Source: Brachionus rotundiformis (lineage: Eukaryota > Rotifera > Eurotatoria > Ploima > Brachionidae). From it: DNA of 64,000 bases. A program made the position numbers and the translations under genes. Where the stretch lies: assembly GCA_016802295.1 (NCBI GenBank), contig JAESIW010000020.1:914031-978030 (forward strand), written 5' to 3'. Of this stretch, positions 24,770 to 36,389 are shown piece after piece. The notes beneath the pieces are model-generated. The model was not told the origin of the DNA and did not search any database. It saw only the letters and a program-made list of their open reading frames with translations. How positions within the stretch are numbered: position 1 is the first letter of the stretch; each line of letters starts with the position of its first letter.

Positions 24770-27700
24770 ATGAGCTTTAAATTAGTGAATCTAAATTACC
24801 TGATAGTAACATGTTTGTTTATTATGAATCTGAGTGCTGGCACCGCTTTAAGGCGTACCAAAAGAGGTAAGTTTAACTATTTTAACTATTGATATTAATA
24901 CAAAACTAATTTTAATAAAAATTAATGAATTAATATTAACTAATAATTTAATATAGGCTTATTCCAGTGTTCTAACATTGTAGTCAATTCGAATTTTGTA
25001 GAGTATACAATTTTATATAAGGACAATGTTAATACCGTAAGTGAATGCTGCGAATTTTGCAATTCGAATTTGGCATGTACGGTATGGACACTTCAATTAG
25101 ACATTGGAAGGTGTTTACTTAAATCACAAAAAGGGGCTAGAGTGGTCGACGCCGGTTTTATTTCCGGCTTTTCCGATAGATGTAAATTTAAATTTATTGA
25201 TTTTGGATAATTTTTTACCAGAAAAAAAAATTATTTAAGATGCCTCAACATTGTCGACTCCGATACCCTTCACTACCACTACCACTACACTCTCTACAAC
25301 TTCTTCACCTATTACACAAACAAGTAGACAAACTCTAACTTCTGAGACTAAAAATCCAATCACCAGTATTAGCTAAAATAAACTTAGAAAAAATAAATTA
25401 ACAATTATTTTTATTCAAAAAGAATGTGAAAGTTTGAGTGGATATAGCTTTGGTAAAAGCGCCATGAACCAGGCATCGAATGTTTCATTGGCGATTTGCT
25501 GTGATTTTTGTGCCGAATTCAATATTTGTAAATCTTATACCTACTTTTCTGGCAACAAGACTTGTCTACTCTTTGACGAAATTGATAAAACTCCAATTAA
25601 GTGTAGCACTGAGGACCAGTGCGAATCTGGAAGAATATGTAACCAAATAATTATTTAAATTTTTGAAAATTTTCTTATAACTTATCTTGTAGTTATGAGT
25701 CATCAAAGCACTTCGATGCCCACTATTAGCCCAACTACTTCTCAGCAATATGTTCAGGTGTACAGCTTTTATTCAATGTTTGACAGATTTCAGCTGAAAT
25801 TTTCCAACTTGACCAATGAATATTTCTTCTTGAACAATTTACCTCTGACAGATTCGAAGCAAATAGAATTTTTACAAAACGCAATTCACCACATTGAGTA
25901 TTCAATCAAGGAAAATTTAGGAATTTATCTGCAAAATAGAATTTACCGTGTTATAATAGACAATATGGCCTATCTGCCCTCAACAAGATCCATAGTGGTC
26001 TCGTTTATTGTGATAATGGAGCCAGCTCTTCAAGACATCAATGAAGGAAATGGCTATTTGAGTATTTTTAATAGTTTGATAGTAAACCGAATTGGATTTG
26101 GAAATATTAAATTTTACAATGAAGCCTTGTCCTCCTCAGATTTACTGCCCAGTGTTTCACAGTTTTCTCGTAAGTTTTTCAGTCAAATATTAAAATTCAA
26201 ATATTCAAATATTTTTATTGATAAATTATATTTTTATAAATTAAAATCTTTTTGAGTTATTTAACTTTGTTTATCAGTACTATCTCATTAAACAAATCCG
26301 ATGAGTTTTCTTTTCTTATTTGGTCTTTGTGGATCATTACTTATAATTTTTACTCATGATTCGAGTGATTATTGACCTCCATATTACTGTTAATCGTCCA
26401 AGCCTAAGTCACTCTTGAGGTGTCTATTAAAGAGCCCTGTTAGTGATATACTTGGTATTTCCATTTGAAGTACATACCCAAGTCTTTTATTTTTTATAAT
26501 GTCTCAATGGCTCACAGTTTTTCCTTTTGAAAAATTGATTTTTTGGCACAAAATTCTCAAGGTTACCAATGTAGAAGGTTTTCACGAAAATCTCCAGCCG
26601 TAAACCAGTGTTGCTTTCACTACATTGTTATACAACTTAATTTTTTTACTTTACTTAAGTAGGTTGACTTCAATACATTCATAGTCTATTAATAGCACAT
26701 TTTACTTTAGGAAGTCTATTTTTTATGTCTTTGTGTATGCACATCGCTGCAATAATGGTGCTTTCCAAATTTGTGAATTTGATTTGTGTACCATTGGTAT
26801 TAATTTAATTTTTATTCAGATGACTTTGGTTTTGGTTTGAACAAATTTTAAATATTCAAGCTTTTTATAAATCCCCTTTGTAGGAACATTGGCTCAGAGA
26901 GATAACATGCTTTTCTGATATATGTGCACACCATATTATTCATGTATATTATCCTTTATTACGCTACATTTAAATTTATTGTAGACGAGTTTAGTTGTGT
27001 TTCTATCTTTCTGGTACACCATAAGACCTAAGTATAAACCACAAGGTTTATGTGTATGCTATCATAGGCTTTCTTGAAATAAAATAAGCTTAGGAACAAT
27101 TAGGCAATAATCATTTATCATCTTTTTATTAAATGTAGAATAATTAATCTCTAAAAAAAATAAAATAGGAAAAAGATATTTATCTTTATTAATATTTTTA
27201 GTAAAATTTGTCAATATAAACGACATATCAATGCTGTCTTTTGAGAGAATTGCCATAATTTCCCAATCAACCACTAAAACTACAACCAAAATATCTACTA
27301 CAACATCTTTTAGCACCACTACATCAACTACAACTTTATCTTCCAAAAGCTCATTTTCATCTAAATCAACATCAACTTCTACACAAACAACCACAACAAT
27401 TTCAACAACTTTAACAACCTCTACGACAACAACTTCTACTTCTACAACTAGCCCTGCTACTGTATCTACCTCTACATCGACTTCAACCACTACATCATCT
27501 ACTACTTCTTCAACTATTAGCACTAAAACAACTACAACAACTACTAGCACTACAACAGCTACCACTACTTCAACTACTAGTACTACAACCACTACAGCAA
27601 CTTCTACTAAACCTACTACTTTTACTACAACAACAACTCCTACCACTTCAACCACTAGTACCATGACATACACGACAGATCAATCAACAAATTTTATTTC

Positions 27701-30700
27701 TACCATTTTAACCATAATTACTCAAGAAACAACTACAACAACACCTAACCAAAACCAGACTTCAGAAATTGATAATAATACAACAACAGAATTTTTCGAA
27801 AGCACTTCAACCCTTTTATACACTTCTTCTTTCGATTCTCTGGTCGATTTAAGCACAGAATTAAGCGAATTGGACAAATGCTGGATTGAACTAAACACTT
27901 TGTATATTGGAGAAAATCTGGGTGAATTTATAATTGCGAGTATAGATGAATGCTGCAGAGCTTGTCAACTGAATATTGAATGCCAATCATGGGTGTACCA
28001 TAATTTTGACCAAACATGTCAGCTTAAAAATACAATTAGATCTGCTTATGTGGTTACAAATGAGTACACATCCGGATTTTTAAAAAGACCCTGTAAATCT
28101 TGAAGAATAATTTTTTTTAATTTGGTTTTAATTAAAATTTTTTTTTAAAGATGATACATTTATTAAAGTATCTAATTCACTTGGTCTCACAAATTCTAAT
28201 CTAACCACCTTTGGTCATATTAAAGAAGATATTTACAATTTATGGTATAAATATTTATTTTCTAATATAGTTGATGTTAGCGATTCTTATGAATCAGAGG
28301 AGTTTATTTATGACAACAAATTAGTTGAAGTTTTCACATATTTGCTTCAGCTTGATCCAAGGATAAGCCAAAATTCTCGAATACTCATCAAATTGGTTAA
28401 CAAAGTTAACAGTACTTTGTTTGAAAATGCCGATTTTTATAACCCATTAGTTGAAAACATAACAACAGATAATGAAATAATGGCCTATGTGTTGCCTTCA
28501 ACCCAAATTTCTGGTAATTTAAACCAATTATTTAGATAAAAATTAATTAAATCCATTTGAAGTGATTGAAATTTTCCAAAATCAAAGTCAAATGACCACT
28601 GAGGACTCATTTGGCACTTTGACCCCTGAAGTAACCACAATAATGACGACAACAAGAGAGCAAACGTCCGAATACCAAGCCCAAACTGATATAACAAATG
28701 AACCAACGACAACATCATTGACTACAAACTTTGAGATTGCATCATACCAGAGTGGAAATTGTTTCATTGAGATAAATGTTAACTACTTGTCTGAGTCACC
28801 AGATGACGATTTGATTAGCTTTTACACTCAAACCAAAGACAGATGCTGTCTAAGCTGTGACAGATTGGAAAGATGTAGATCTTGGTCGTTCGAGATTAAC
28901 AGTCAAACATGCATTCTAAAGGGAGGATATCGTTCGAATCCAACTGTTGAACCAAACTATCTATCAGGCTTTAAGCCATTGGATTTGTACTCCTTATCCA
29001 TAATAAATGGCTTAGAATTCAGCAATTTAAATAATTCTATATATGATTTATTATTCAACTATACAATTGACTCAGGCATCGCTGAAAGAGAACTCTATCT
29101 ATTAGTCAAAACGAAATTGGAACAAAATGTAAGACCAAGAAATTGTATTAAGAATAAAATTTGTCTTAAGAAAAATAATAATAAATCAAGATAAAGACTT
29201 AAGATAAAAGACTTATTAAAAATGAACTTAAAATTTTAGTAAAATTAAAAGTATAATTTGAGAAAAAAATTAATTATTTTTATCTAATTTTTAATTTTTT
29301 TTTAGACTAAATGTCAAATTTAGGAAAAAATTTGACCATTATATCAACAATTTAATTGAAATAAATAATCAAAATATTTCAAAATTCAAAATTAAAATAA
29401 GAGAATATTTTACTAAAAATTTTGAGTAAAAAAATAATAATCAACAGAAATTAATTTTAAAATTTTATTAGATACTGAAAATGTTAAAAGAAAACGAAAA
29501 TGTGACATTTATTCAACAGATATTCATTACCAATCTATTTTACAAGTATGAATAATTTATAATTTAAATAGAAGAAAAAATTAATTAATTAATATATCCA
29601 AAGTATTACATCATTATTTGTTGACTACGATTTAAATATTGATCCGCGTTTTAATGAAGAAATCCAAGATATCCTCGTGTTGATGAATAATTTGTATGCA
29701 ACACCGAATAGAACAGATAATGATCTGTTTAAACTTAGGCTACCATTTGATAATGAAGATGGCTCTGATGTTAAAGTCCTTGTACCGGACTCTACCAGTC
29801 AATTTCAAAGTAAAAAATTATTTAAAAAAATAATTTTATTCAAAAAAATATTAAAATTAAACTTAGTCATAGCAACAAATACAAGCTTTTTTCCTATCAG
29901 ATCGACAACTCCAATTACAACAACACCAATTAGTCTAGACCGTAAGTCAACTTTTAAAATTATACAAATTTTAATTTCTATTTTATCGTATCCTAAAATA
30001 TTTAAAACATTATCTATTTTCTAATCTAAGCTTTTATTTCATATACACTTGTTGGCTTTTCTTTATTAATTTTGATTCTTTTATCAGGACAACAGTATTT
30101 ATATAACATATCACGGCTTAAAAATAGGGTAGCCACAATACCAACTATCCAGAATATGATCCTGAACACAAATACACCCAAATCTAGGGTGAAAAAGCTT
30201 TTTCTATGTCTACCATATTTTTGATCTACATAATGCTTAAAAGATAAACTAAGAATACCTAGTATAAGATAGATAAAAAATGAGATAATTAGAATTAGGG
30301 CAGCTGTAAAAACGTAGGCATGAAATTGAAGCACGCGTTGTTTTGGAGCCACACTTTGCTGTCCATAGTAAATTGGTTGCAAGGATTTGTTTCTCCACCA
30401 GCGCCAACAAATAGTTAAAAACCAAATAGTAAAAGCAAGCAAGCATATTGAAAGTATTATCTCTAGAATGAAAATAAATGGTGAGAAAAAGGTATGATGA
30501 CTTCCGAATACGGACAAATAGCTAATGTTGCGCACTATTCCGTCAAAGAATAGAACAGCGGCAAAGTGTCCAAAGTAAAATGTTAAAAATATATGCAAAT
30601 AAGTATCCATATTTGTCCAGTTTTTGTTTTCTGGATAATGCTCCACATGGATTCCAGAGTCATCAACTCTTTGAATTGGTATGGTATAAACTGGATTATG

Positions 30701-33700
30701 GTTTATGTATGTGCTCTGGCAGTCGCTCGAATCAGTTCCTTGTGTTAGATTGACCAATTGATCTTCAGTCATTAAAATTGGCTCTGCAATGGTCGTGGTT
30801 GTGGTGGTTTGAACGGTTTTTTTCTCTTGTTTCTCGTTCGTGGTCTTGTTTTGGATGTTGTTTTCTGACCCAGAAGTCGGAAATGGCTGAATTGAGCTAG
30901 GTGAGTTAAAGCTAGAATTGGCAGCTACTGCATAATGCTGCTGAAAATGCTGCTGATAATGCTGTTGAATATTCGAACCTGAATTTAAATACTCAACATT
31001 TAAAATTTGATCTTCGCCCATTATCTAAAAGCAGTCTAAATTAAAAAAATAAATACGTCTCATAAATTTATTAAGATTTATATCTAATTTTAGATAAAAA
31101 AATAAAAAACTATTCAAATTATTCAAGAGTTTATATATATTTGTTATTCTAGAAGCTTTTAAAATATATAATTCACATAATTATTTGTTTTTGGTAAGAT
31201 CTAAAAGCTTAACTGATAATTTAAAATTTGTTAAAAATTTTTCAATTATTTATCTTAAACGTATTCCTGTTTATCTATGGATCAATTATCATTTTTCACT
31301 TATTCTCTTCTTGTGGAGCAGGGTTTTTTATTTCTTTGTAGCTAGTGTTATAGTTGGTAGTTACCATGAGTCCTTTAGTTTGTCTGCTATAAAAATTTTA
31401 ATTAAAAAATTTATCTTTAAAAAGCTTTTATTCAAGCAAAAAATAAGTAAGCCAGTCCTGCAGTCATTCATTTATATCCTGTCAACAGTGTTATTTGAGT
31501 TGATTAAAAAGTTTGGTTATCATATCAACGGGTCTGCAGTACCTTACAGATATTTATATGAATATCAAAGGATAAAAACTGTTAAAAATAAAACCTGAAG
31601 TTATAATTCTATTCCAAGATAAAAGATTTATTACGAACTGAATTCAGGCACGAAATTCTTAAGTTTAATTACTTTAAAGCAAAAGTTAACTAATCTAAAA
31701 CAAGCTTAGGGCGATGTAAATATTGATTCTAAATCTATCAAAACTGCTAAAAATCAACTGTTTCTTTTATCTATTGTTATGCAATTCATAAGAAATCTAG
31801 CTTTTAAACATATAGACATTTATCAGGCGTTTTTAGCTTAGAAAAACAATTAAATCTATTTTTCTAACACAGCTCAAAAGATTGTTTTTGTTTTAGTTCA
31901 AACAATATTTTGTATCTATTTTGTATTTAATCCTACTGCTGCAATTTTGTTTCTAAAACTTATCAATAAAGACTTGATAATAAAAAACAAACCTGAGTTT
32001 TATGCTCATAACGAGCATCCTGCTGAGCATTAAATGGAAAAAAAAGTACAATTTATCTAGGATGCCAAATCAATTTAATTGTATTAGTTGAACACATATT
32101 CATTTATTTTTTGTTCTATTGACCATTTAGTATTTCTTTTTTTTGTTTAATTATTATTTTTTTAGGCCAAAGTTTTAATACGAAATATTTATTAATGAAC
32201 AGAATAAAATTTAAAACACTCTTCAGGTACCAATAAATAATAAAAAAAATTATATCTAAACAAAAAGTGAATAAAAACTAAATAAAGCTTGATTTAAAAT
32301 CAAATTTTTAATTAAAGATTAACAGCTTATGCAAAAATTTAAACCATATTACGCAATCTAATATTTTAACGATTTGGAAGATAATTTAAGCTAGTTATCT
32401 ATGCTGTTCAATGTTGGTAAAATTTGCATTTTAAAACAAAATTCTATCAATAGACATGTTGAGATTACTGTGGGTTAAATATCAATTCAATTAGATAATA
32501 TTTTATCTCTAAAGCATCTCCTTTTACTAAGCTATTAATGAAGATTAGGAGTAATTATAGAATTTTAGAATAAATTGATAAAGTTCATTTTTAAAAAGTT
32601 TGCAAAAGACAAATTAAAATTTTGTACTAATTAAACTACACCAATTATGTTATATCTAAAAAACATACATGCTATCAACACAAAGAATATGAACCCAGTG
32701 GTTATAAGTTTCAAAAATTTCATTTTAAAAAAAAAGTATTTCATCGAGTTTAATTGCAAGCTGTCCCATGATAAATCTTTATAGCTTTTGATCAAATCAT
32801 CTCCAAATATCTTTGATTTCACTTTATCTTTAATCGAAGAAAATAAAACTGTTATCGTTTTATCTTTGTTTTCTTTTTTCATTTTGATAAATTCATTTGG
32901 AGTTTTGTGGTAAAGACTCTTGTCAGCAACATAATGCGACGAAACAAAGAGCAATTGAATAATGAATATTAGAATGATGCAGAAGCATATAATGGGAATG
33001 ATGGACAAGAATACTTTCTCTATATAATGTGGTTCATCTTCGTCAAAGTCACAATGGTCTGAATATTGGCTATGGCTGTTGACTATCAAAAATTCTGTCA
33101 TAAAAATTGTGCAAATTAGATAAAAGCCGCTAAAAATGGCTCCTAAGCATAAAATTTCCTGAATACGGTACTTCCATGCAAATCCATCATAAATTTTCAA
33201 ATTTCTAAAATAGTTCAAATTTAAATAATTGAATAAAAACCCATCTAAAATAAACTGATTAACTAACAAACAAATTACAATTAAGGTTGTAATTTTGAGT
33301 TTATTCAAAAAATGCATTTTTGACTCAATAAATAATTTTTTTGTTTTTATTTTAAAAAAAAATTTATACAAATTTAATTTAAAAATAATTTAATTTTAGA
33401 ATTCTCAAAATATCTTGGTTGTTTTAATGATAATGCCACTGATAGGGACTTGGCTTACTCAAACCCGTATCCAGCAGTCGAAAATAGCACCCATATGACA
33501 ATAGGCTATTGTATTGACTATTGTCGAAACCTGGATCAAGCTTACGCTGGTCTCCAATTTGGGTATTAATTTTTTTTTTTGCTTAATGGCTTTTTACTTA
33601 ATTATTTGTAGTCAAGAGTGCTACTGCGGAAATTCATTTGGTAAATATGAAGAGACAGACAAAAAAGACTGCTTTATAACTTGTTCCGGAGATAAAGATT

Positions 33701-36389
33701 ATACTTGCGGTGGATTCTTAAAGAATGCAGTTTATTCAGTTGGGCTTTACTACACTACAGAATTAAAAACAAGCACCTTGCCTTTGACTTCTATCCAATT
33801 TTCAATACCATCTAGTTTCACCTTTGACTCCTCTACGCAATCGACTACAGTCCAAGTTCCAGCTTCAGACACTTCATCAACTATTTTATCTACTAATATG
33901 CCTACAACTGAACCATCAAATAATTCTACTTTTACCATAACTACTGCTATTCAGAATTCTTCTTCAGTTTCCAATGAATCTACCACAAGTCAAATGGACT
34001 CTACTTTTATTAATGATATTTCTACAATGCCTGATACAGCTTCAAGCTCTCAAATTACCACTATTACAGAGACCACTTTGGCTATTTCATTAAATGAAAC
34101 TGAATTCTTGGACACCACTAATCCAACTCTTCAAGTTACATCAATTTCCTCTACATCAACTATAAACAATTCAACATTACCACAATTATTTTCCACTTCA
34201 ACTTCTATTTTTGCCGAAAATTCAACTGACCATATGGTCCAAAATCAAACAAATGGAATAAATGAACTTTTAAACACAACAACTGGATCTTTAGTGACCA
34301 GTGATCGAGTAATTAGCGACTCGACCAGTTCAATAGGCTTGACTGGGCCCACTTTATTAGTGTCAACATCTAGCGGCATAATTTCACCAAGACCTATTAT
34401 ATCGGACCCATTGGCTTATATAATTACAAGTAATTTAGTTTACTTTCTAATTTAAAAGATAAATTTATTAAAATAAAATAAATTTTTGTAGAAATTAAAG
34501 TAGATACAAACATTGATATTAAAAACAAGGATTTTCAAAATAATGTAACTAATGGCTTGAAGCAAGCTTATATTGCAGCATTTAAGAGAACCAATTCTCT
34601 TTATTACAGCCAGGAAACTAGTCCTTCTTTGAACAGAAACATTGAAGTCAGCTTGGTCAATATAACCAATACGGGAGAGACTAATTCAGATAAGACAAAA
34701 AATATTCTTCAATTAAGATACTATGTTCTTAGCGATAACCAACTAGTCTCGTCCGAGTATGCTACGGACTCAATAAATTTACTTAGTGACCAAGAAATGG
34801 CCAGGTATTTGGATTACGAAATTGAAAATCAAGGCTATGTTGAAGTAAAACCGCGGGAAAATGTTGAAACAGATTCTAATTTGTGGATTATAGCGGCAGT
34901 GCTCGGTCCACTACTTATCTTTTTTATCCTCATATGGTTAATTTTATTTGTCTATTTTAAATGCATTAATCCTAGGCCTAAAAAAAATAAACCAGAGAAA
35001 AAAGAGTCGAGTGATGAGCTAAAAGAGAGCAAAAATTTTTCAGATGAATCTTTGATTAATTTGGAGGATAATGTTAGGGAAACGCCGGTCATGAAAAGTG
35101 CCAAAATTGAACCAATGACTGAATCAATAAGGACTAATGATGACAATTATGCGCTCATTACTGTTTCAACCAAACCTAAAAAGAAAAAAAAAGACAACAT
35201 AAAATTACCAGAATTAAACCAGAACAAGATAGTTCCAAGTCCTGATCTTATCAAGTCTGAGGATGAGAGCAGTATTGATAATCAAGTAGAAGATTCAATT
35301 AAGCAAAAAACCGAAGCTGAAAAGTGGCGTAAGTATCACTCAAGTTGATAAATAATAGATTAAATAAATAATAATTAAAATCAATAATGATTTATAATTT
35401 AATAAAATTTTTGTTCAGTCTAATAATTAAAAGATAAATAAAAAATCAATCAATTTATCCGATTAAGTATAAGGCTTGTTGAAATTATTGTTAAATTCAA
35501 AAAGCAAAATAGATAAAAAAAAATTTATTTAAATTAATATTTATTATAAAATTTATTATAAAATTTAAATTGGAGATTTAATGTTTTTTTTGAAGGAAAT
35601 AAACAAAGAAATCGGGAAAAGAACATCAAGGCCGAAGATGAAACTCCTCGGCGAATTCGTCCTGGAAAAAAAATCTCACCATCACAGAACGAAAACATGG
35701 ATCATGTTAAAGATGATAATTTCAAGTATATAGACAAAAATTTTGAAGCAAAAGGCCAAGTATCTATTGTGACAAATGAGAATTCTATCTTGCATAATAA
35801 TCCAAATAAGATCACTGATGAATCAGTAATAATCTCCGAATTTTCCAAGCCATACCAACCACATACCCCAGTTAATGTACATGTCCAGCATAAGCCAACA
35901 GTAGAAGATACCACAAGAGTCTACAATCCGTATCGGTTCCAAAATACATACGAAAAATACTTCAAAAATGGTTTCTTATTCGAACCAGTTGAGTCAAATG
36001 GAGAATACCAACAAACGTCAGTAAACGCCAATGCCAAGTTCACCAGTGATCTAATATCACCTTACAACCGAGCAGACAATGCAATACATTTTAAAAACTA
36101 TGTAAGTAATGACAAATTATTGGACTTTGCTCGTGAGGACAAATATGGTGTTGGTAAAATGAATATGGCTTTTAAGGACGATTCGGAAAGCGAATTTAAG
36201 AATTTAAATAATTTAAGAAATAAAAAGCCGACTAATGACGCTACAATTTATGAAGATGAACTAGATTTGATAAATAAATACAGCAAAACATCCAAAAACA
36301 GTTATTCCAATTATGAGAAAGTAGATTCGATAAACGAAGAGCTAACGCGATTAAAGACTGGTTATAAACCTCGAAGTTCGAATGCTTAG
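24770..36389 (+). CDS. PAN-SEA-WSC mosaic type I membrane protein, KIAA1549-like C-terminus
   Basis: Fifteen exons: 24770-24866, 24957-25181, 25240-25365, 25423-25638, 25693-26169, 27202-28092, 28151-28513, 28563-29128, 29472-29545, 29604-29809, 29867-29941, 33400-33562, 33612-34429, 34492-35328, 35596-36389. All borders are GT-AG, and phase closes to 1975 residues. Order: signal peptide (1-25); PAN1 (33-107); PAN2 (150-221); SEA-like (222-380, with STRSIVVSF); Thr-rich stretch; PAN3 (602-677); SEA-like; PAN4 (about 864-936); SEA-like; WSC (about 1106-1193, QECYCGNSFG); Ser/Thr linker; a segment resembling KIAA1549 proteins; TM (1564-1588); tail of about 387 residues with EAEKWRNKQRNRE. It is probably a heavily O-glycosylated surface protein that binds glycans or proteins. 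Main doubt: the 3.46 kb intron before the WSC exon. Two genes are possible, but the first half lacks a TM and the second lacks a signal peptide. Confidence 0.7.
26270..27070 (-). mobile_element. Decayed RTE-type LINE in intron 5
   Basis: Antisense within the intron 26170-27201 of the PAN/WSC gene. In shifting frames the minus strand gives FILRSYGVPER, KLVYNKFKCSVIKDN, DIKNRLPKVKCAINRL, KLYNNVVKATLVYG and RLTVIWRSIIT. The last three blocks align in order with the fresher element at 55541-56272, so this is an older and longer relative from the same family. Many stops and frameshifts are present, and it fills most of the intron. Confidence 0.75.
27250..27670 (+). repeat. Thr-codon low-complexity tract
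   Basis: Within exon 6 of the PAN/WSC gene, ACA/ACT/ACC codons with interspersed Ser codons form an imperfect triplet repeat. It encodes a mucin-like stalk of about 140 residues. The opposite strand appears as a long Val-rich open frame, which is an artefact of the repeat. Confidence 0.85.
30026..31021 (-). CDS. Four-TM protein, nested gene A
   Basis: Single exon, 331 residues, antisense inside an intron of the PAN/WSC gene. Residues 1-135 are hydrophilic, with a Gln/His-rich patch (20-30) and a Thr run. Four membrane spans follow at about 141-160, 180-204, 234-258 and 280-302, with a short basic C-terminus ending VYEIKA. Both ends are probably cytosolic, as in tetraspan or MARVEL-type proteins, but no signature of a named family is visible. 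Its membrane part resembles nested gene B (shared F-x-DG-x3-N...YL...F after TM1 and HYV-x-D-K...Y...F after TM3). Function is unknown. The ATG at 31021 is the first in frame. Confidence 0.7.
   Translation of the reverse strand: MGEDQILNVEYLNSGSNIQQHYQQHFQQHYAVAANSSFNSPSSIQPFPTSGSENNIQNKTTNEKQEKKTVQTTTTTTIAEPILMTEDQLVNLTQGTDSSDCQSTYINHNPVYTIPIQRVDDSGIHVEHYPENKNWTNMDTYLHIFLTFYFGHFAAVLFFDGIVRNISYLSVFGSHHTFFSPFIFILEIILSICLLAFTIWFLTICWRWWRNKSLQPIYYGQQSVAPKQRVLQFHAYVFTAALILIISFFIYLILGILSLSFKHYVDQKYGRHRKSFFTLDLGVFVFRIIFWIVGIVATLFLSRDMLYKYCCPDKRIKINKEKPTSVYEIKA
31022..32630. other. Intronic spacer with possible decayed coding sequence
   Basis: This lies between the two nested genes, within the same host intron. 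A plus-strand frame (31185-31598) and a later one near 31890-32033 (hydrophobic stretch, then NKPEFYAHNEHPAEH and a stop) could be remains of a membrane-protein gene or AT-rich chance frames. Nothing firm can be called. Confidence 0.3.
32631..33371 (-). CDS. Four-TM protein, nested gene B
   Basis: Single exon, up to 246 residues. Met19 is an equally good start, since residues 1-18 are only basic and Phe-rich. Membrane spans lie at about 27-47, 70-95, 119-143 and 219-238. An acidic loop (CDFDEDEPHY) sits between TM2 and TM3, and a Lys-rich loop of about 75 residues between TM3 and TM4. Topology and a few anchor residues match nested gene A, which suggests an old duplication within the host intron. 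No known family is recognised. The start lies 29 bases from the host WSC exon on the other strand. Confidence 0.65.
   Translation of the reverse strand: MYKFFFKIKTKKLFIESKMHFLNKLKITTLIVICLLVNQFILDGFLFNYLNLNYFRNLKIYDGFAWKYRIQEILCLGAIFSGFYLICTIFMTEFLIVNSHSQYSDHCDFDEDEPHYIEKVFLSIIPIICFCIILIFIIQLLFVSSHYVADKSLYHKTPNEFIKMKKENKDKTITVLFSSIKDKVKSKIFGDDLIKSYKDLSWDSLQLNSMKYFFFKMKFLKLITTGFIFFVLIACMFFRYNIIGVV

Noticed and set aside
27062..27673. 203-residue Val/Glu-rich open frame on the minus strand
   Set aside because: It is the reverse complement of the Thr-codon repeat in exon 6 of the PAN/WSC gene. ACN codons read as GT-rich Val codons, so it is a repeat artefact.
29306..29425. Possible extra exon of the PAN/WSC gene
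   Set aside because: It has an acceptor and a donor, but its open frame needs phase 2 while the preceding exon ends in phase 0. Skipping it joins 29128 to 29472 in perfect phase.
31185..31598. 137-codon plus-strand frame as an independent gene
   Set aside because: Phe/Ile/Lys-dominated composition is expected from AT-rich DNA, and there is no conserved motif. Kept only as a weak finding.
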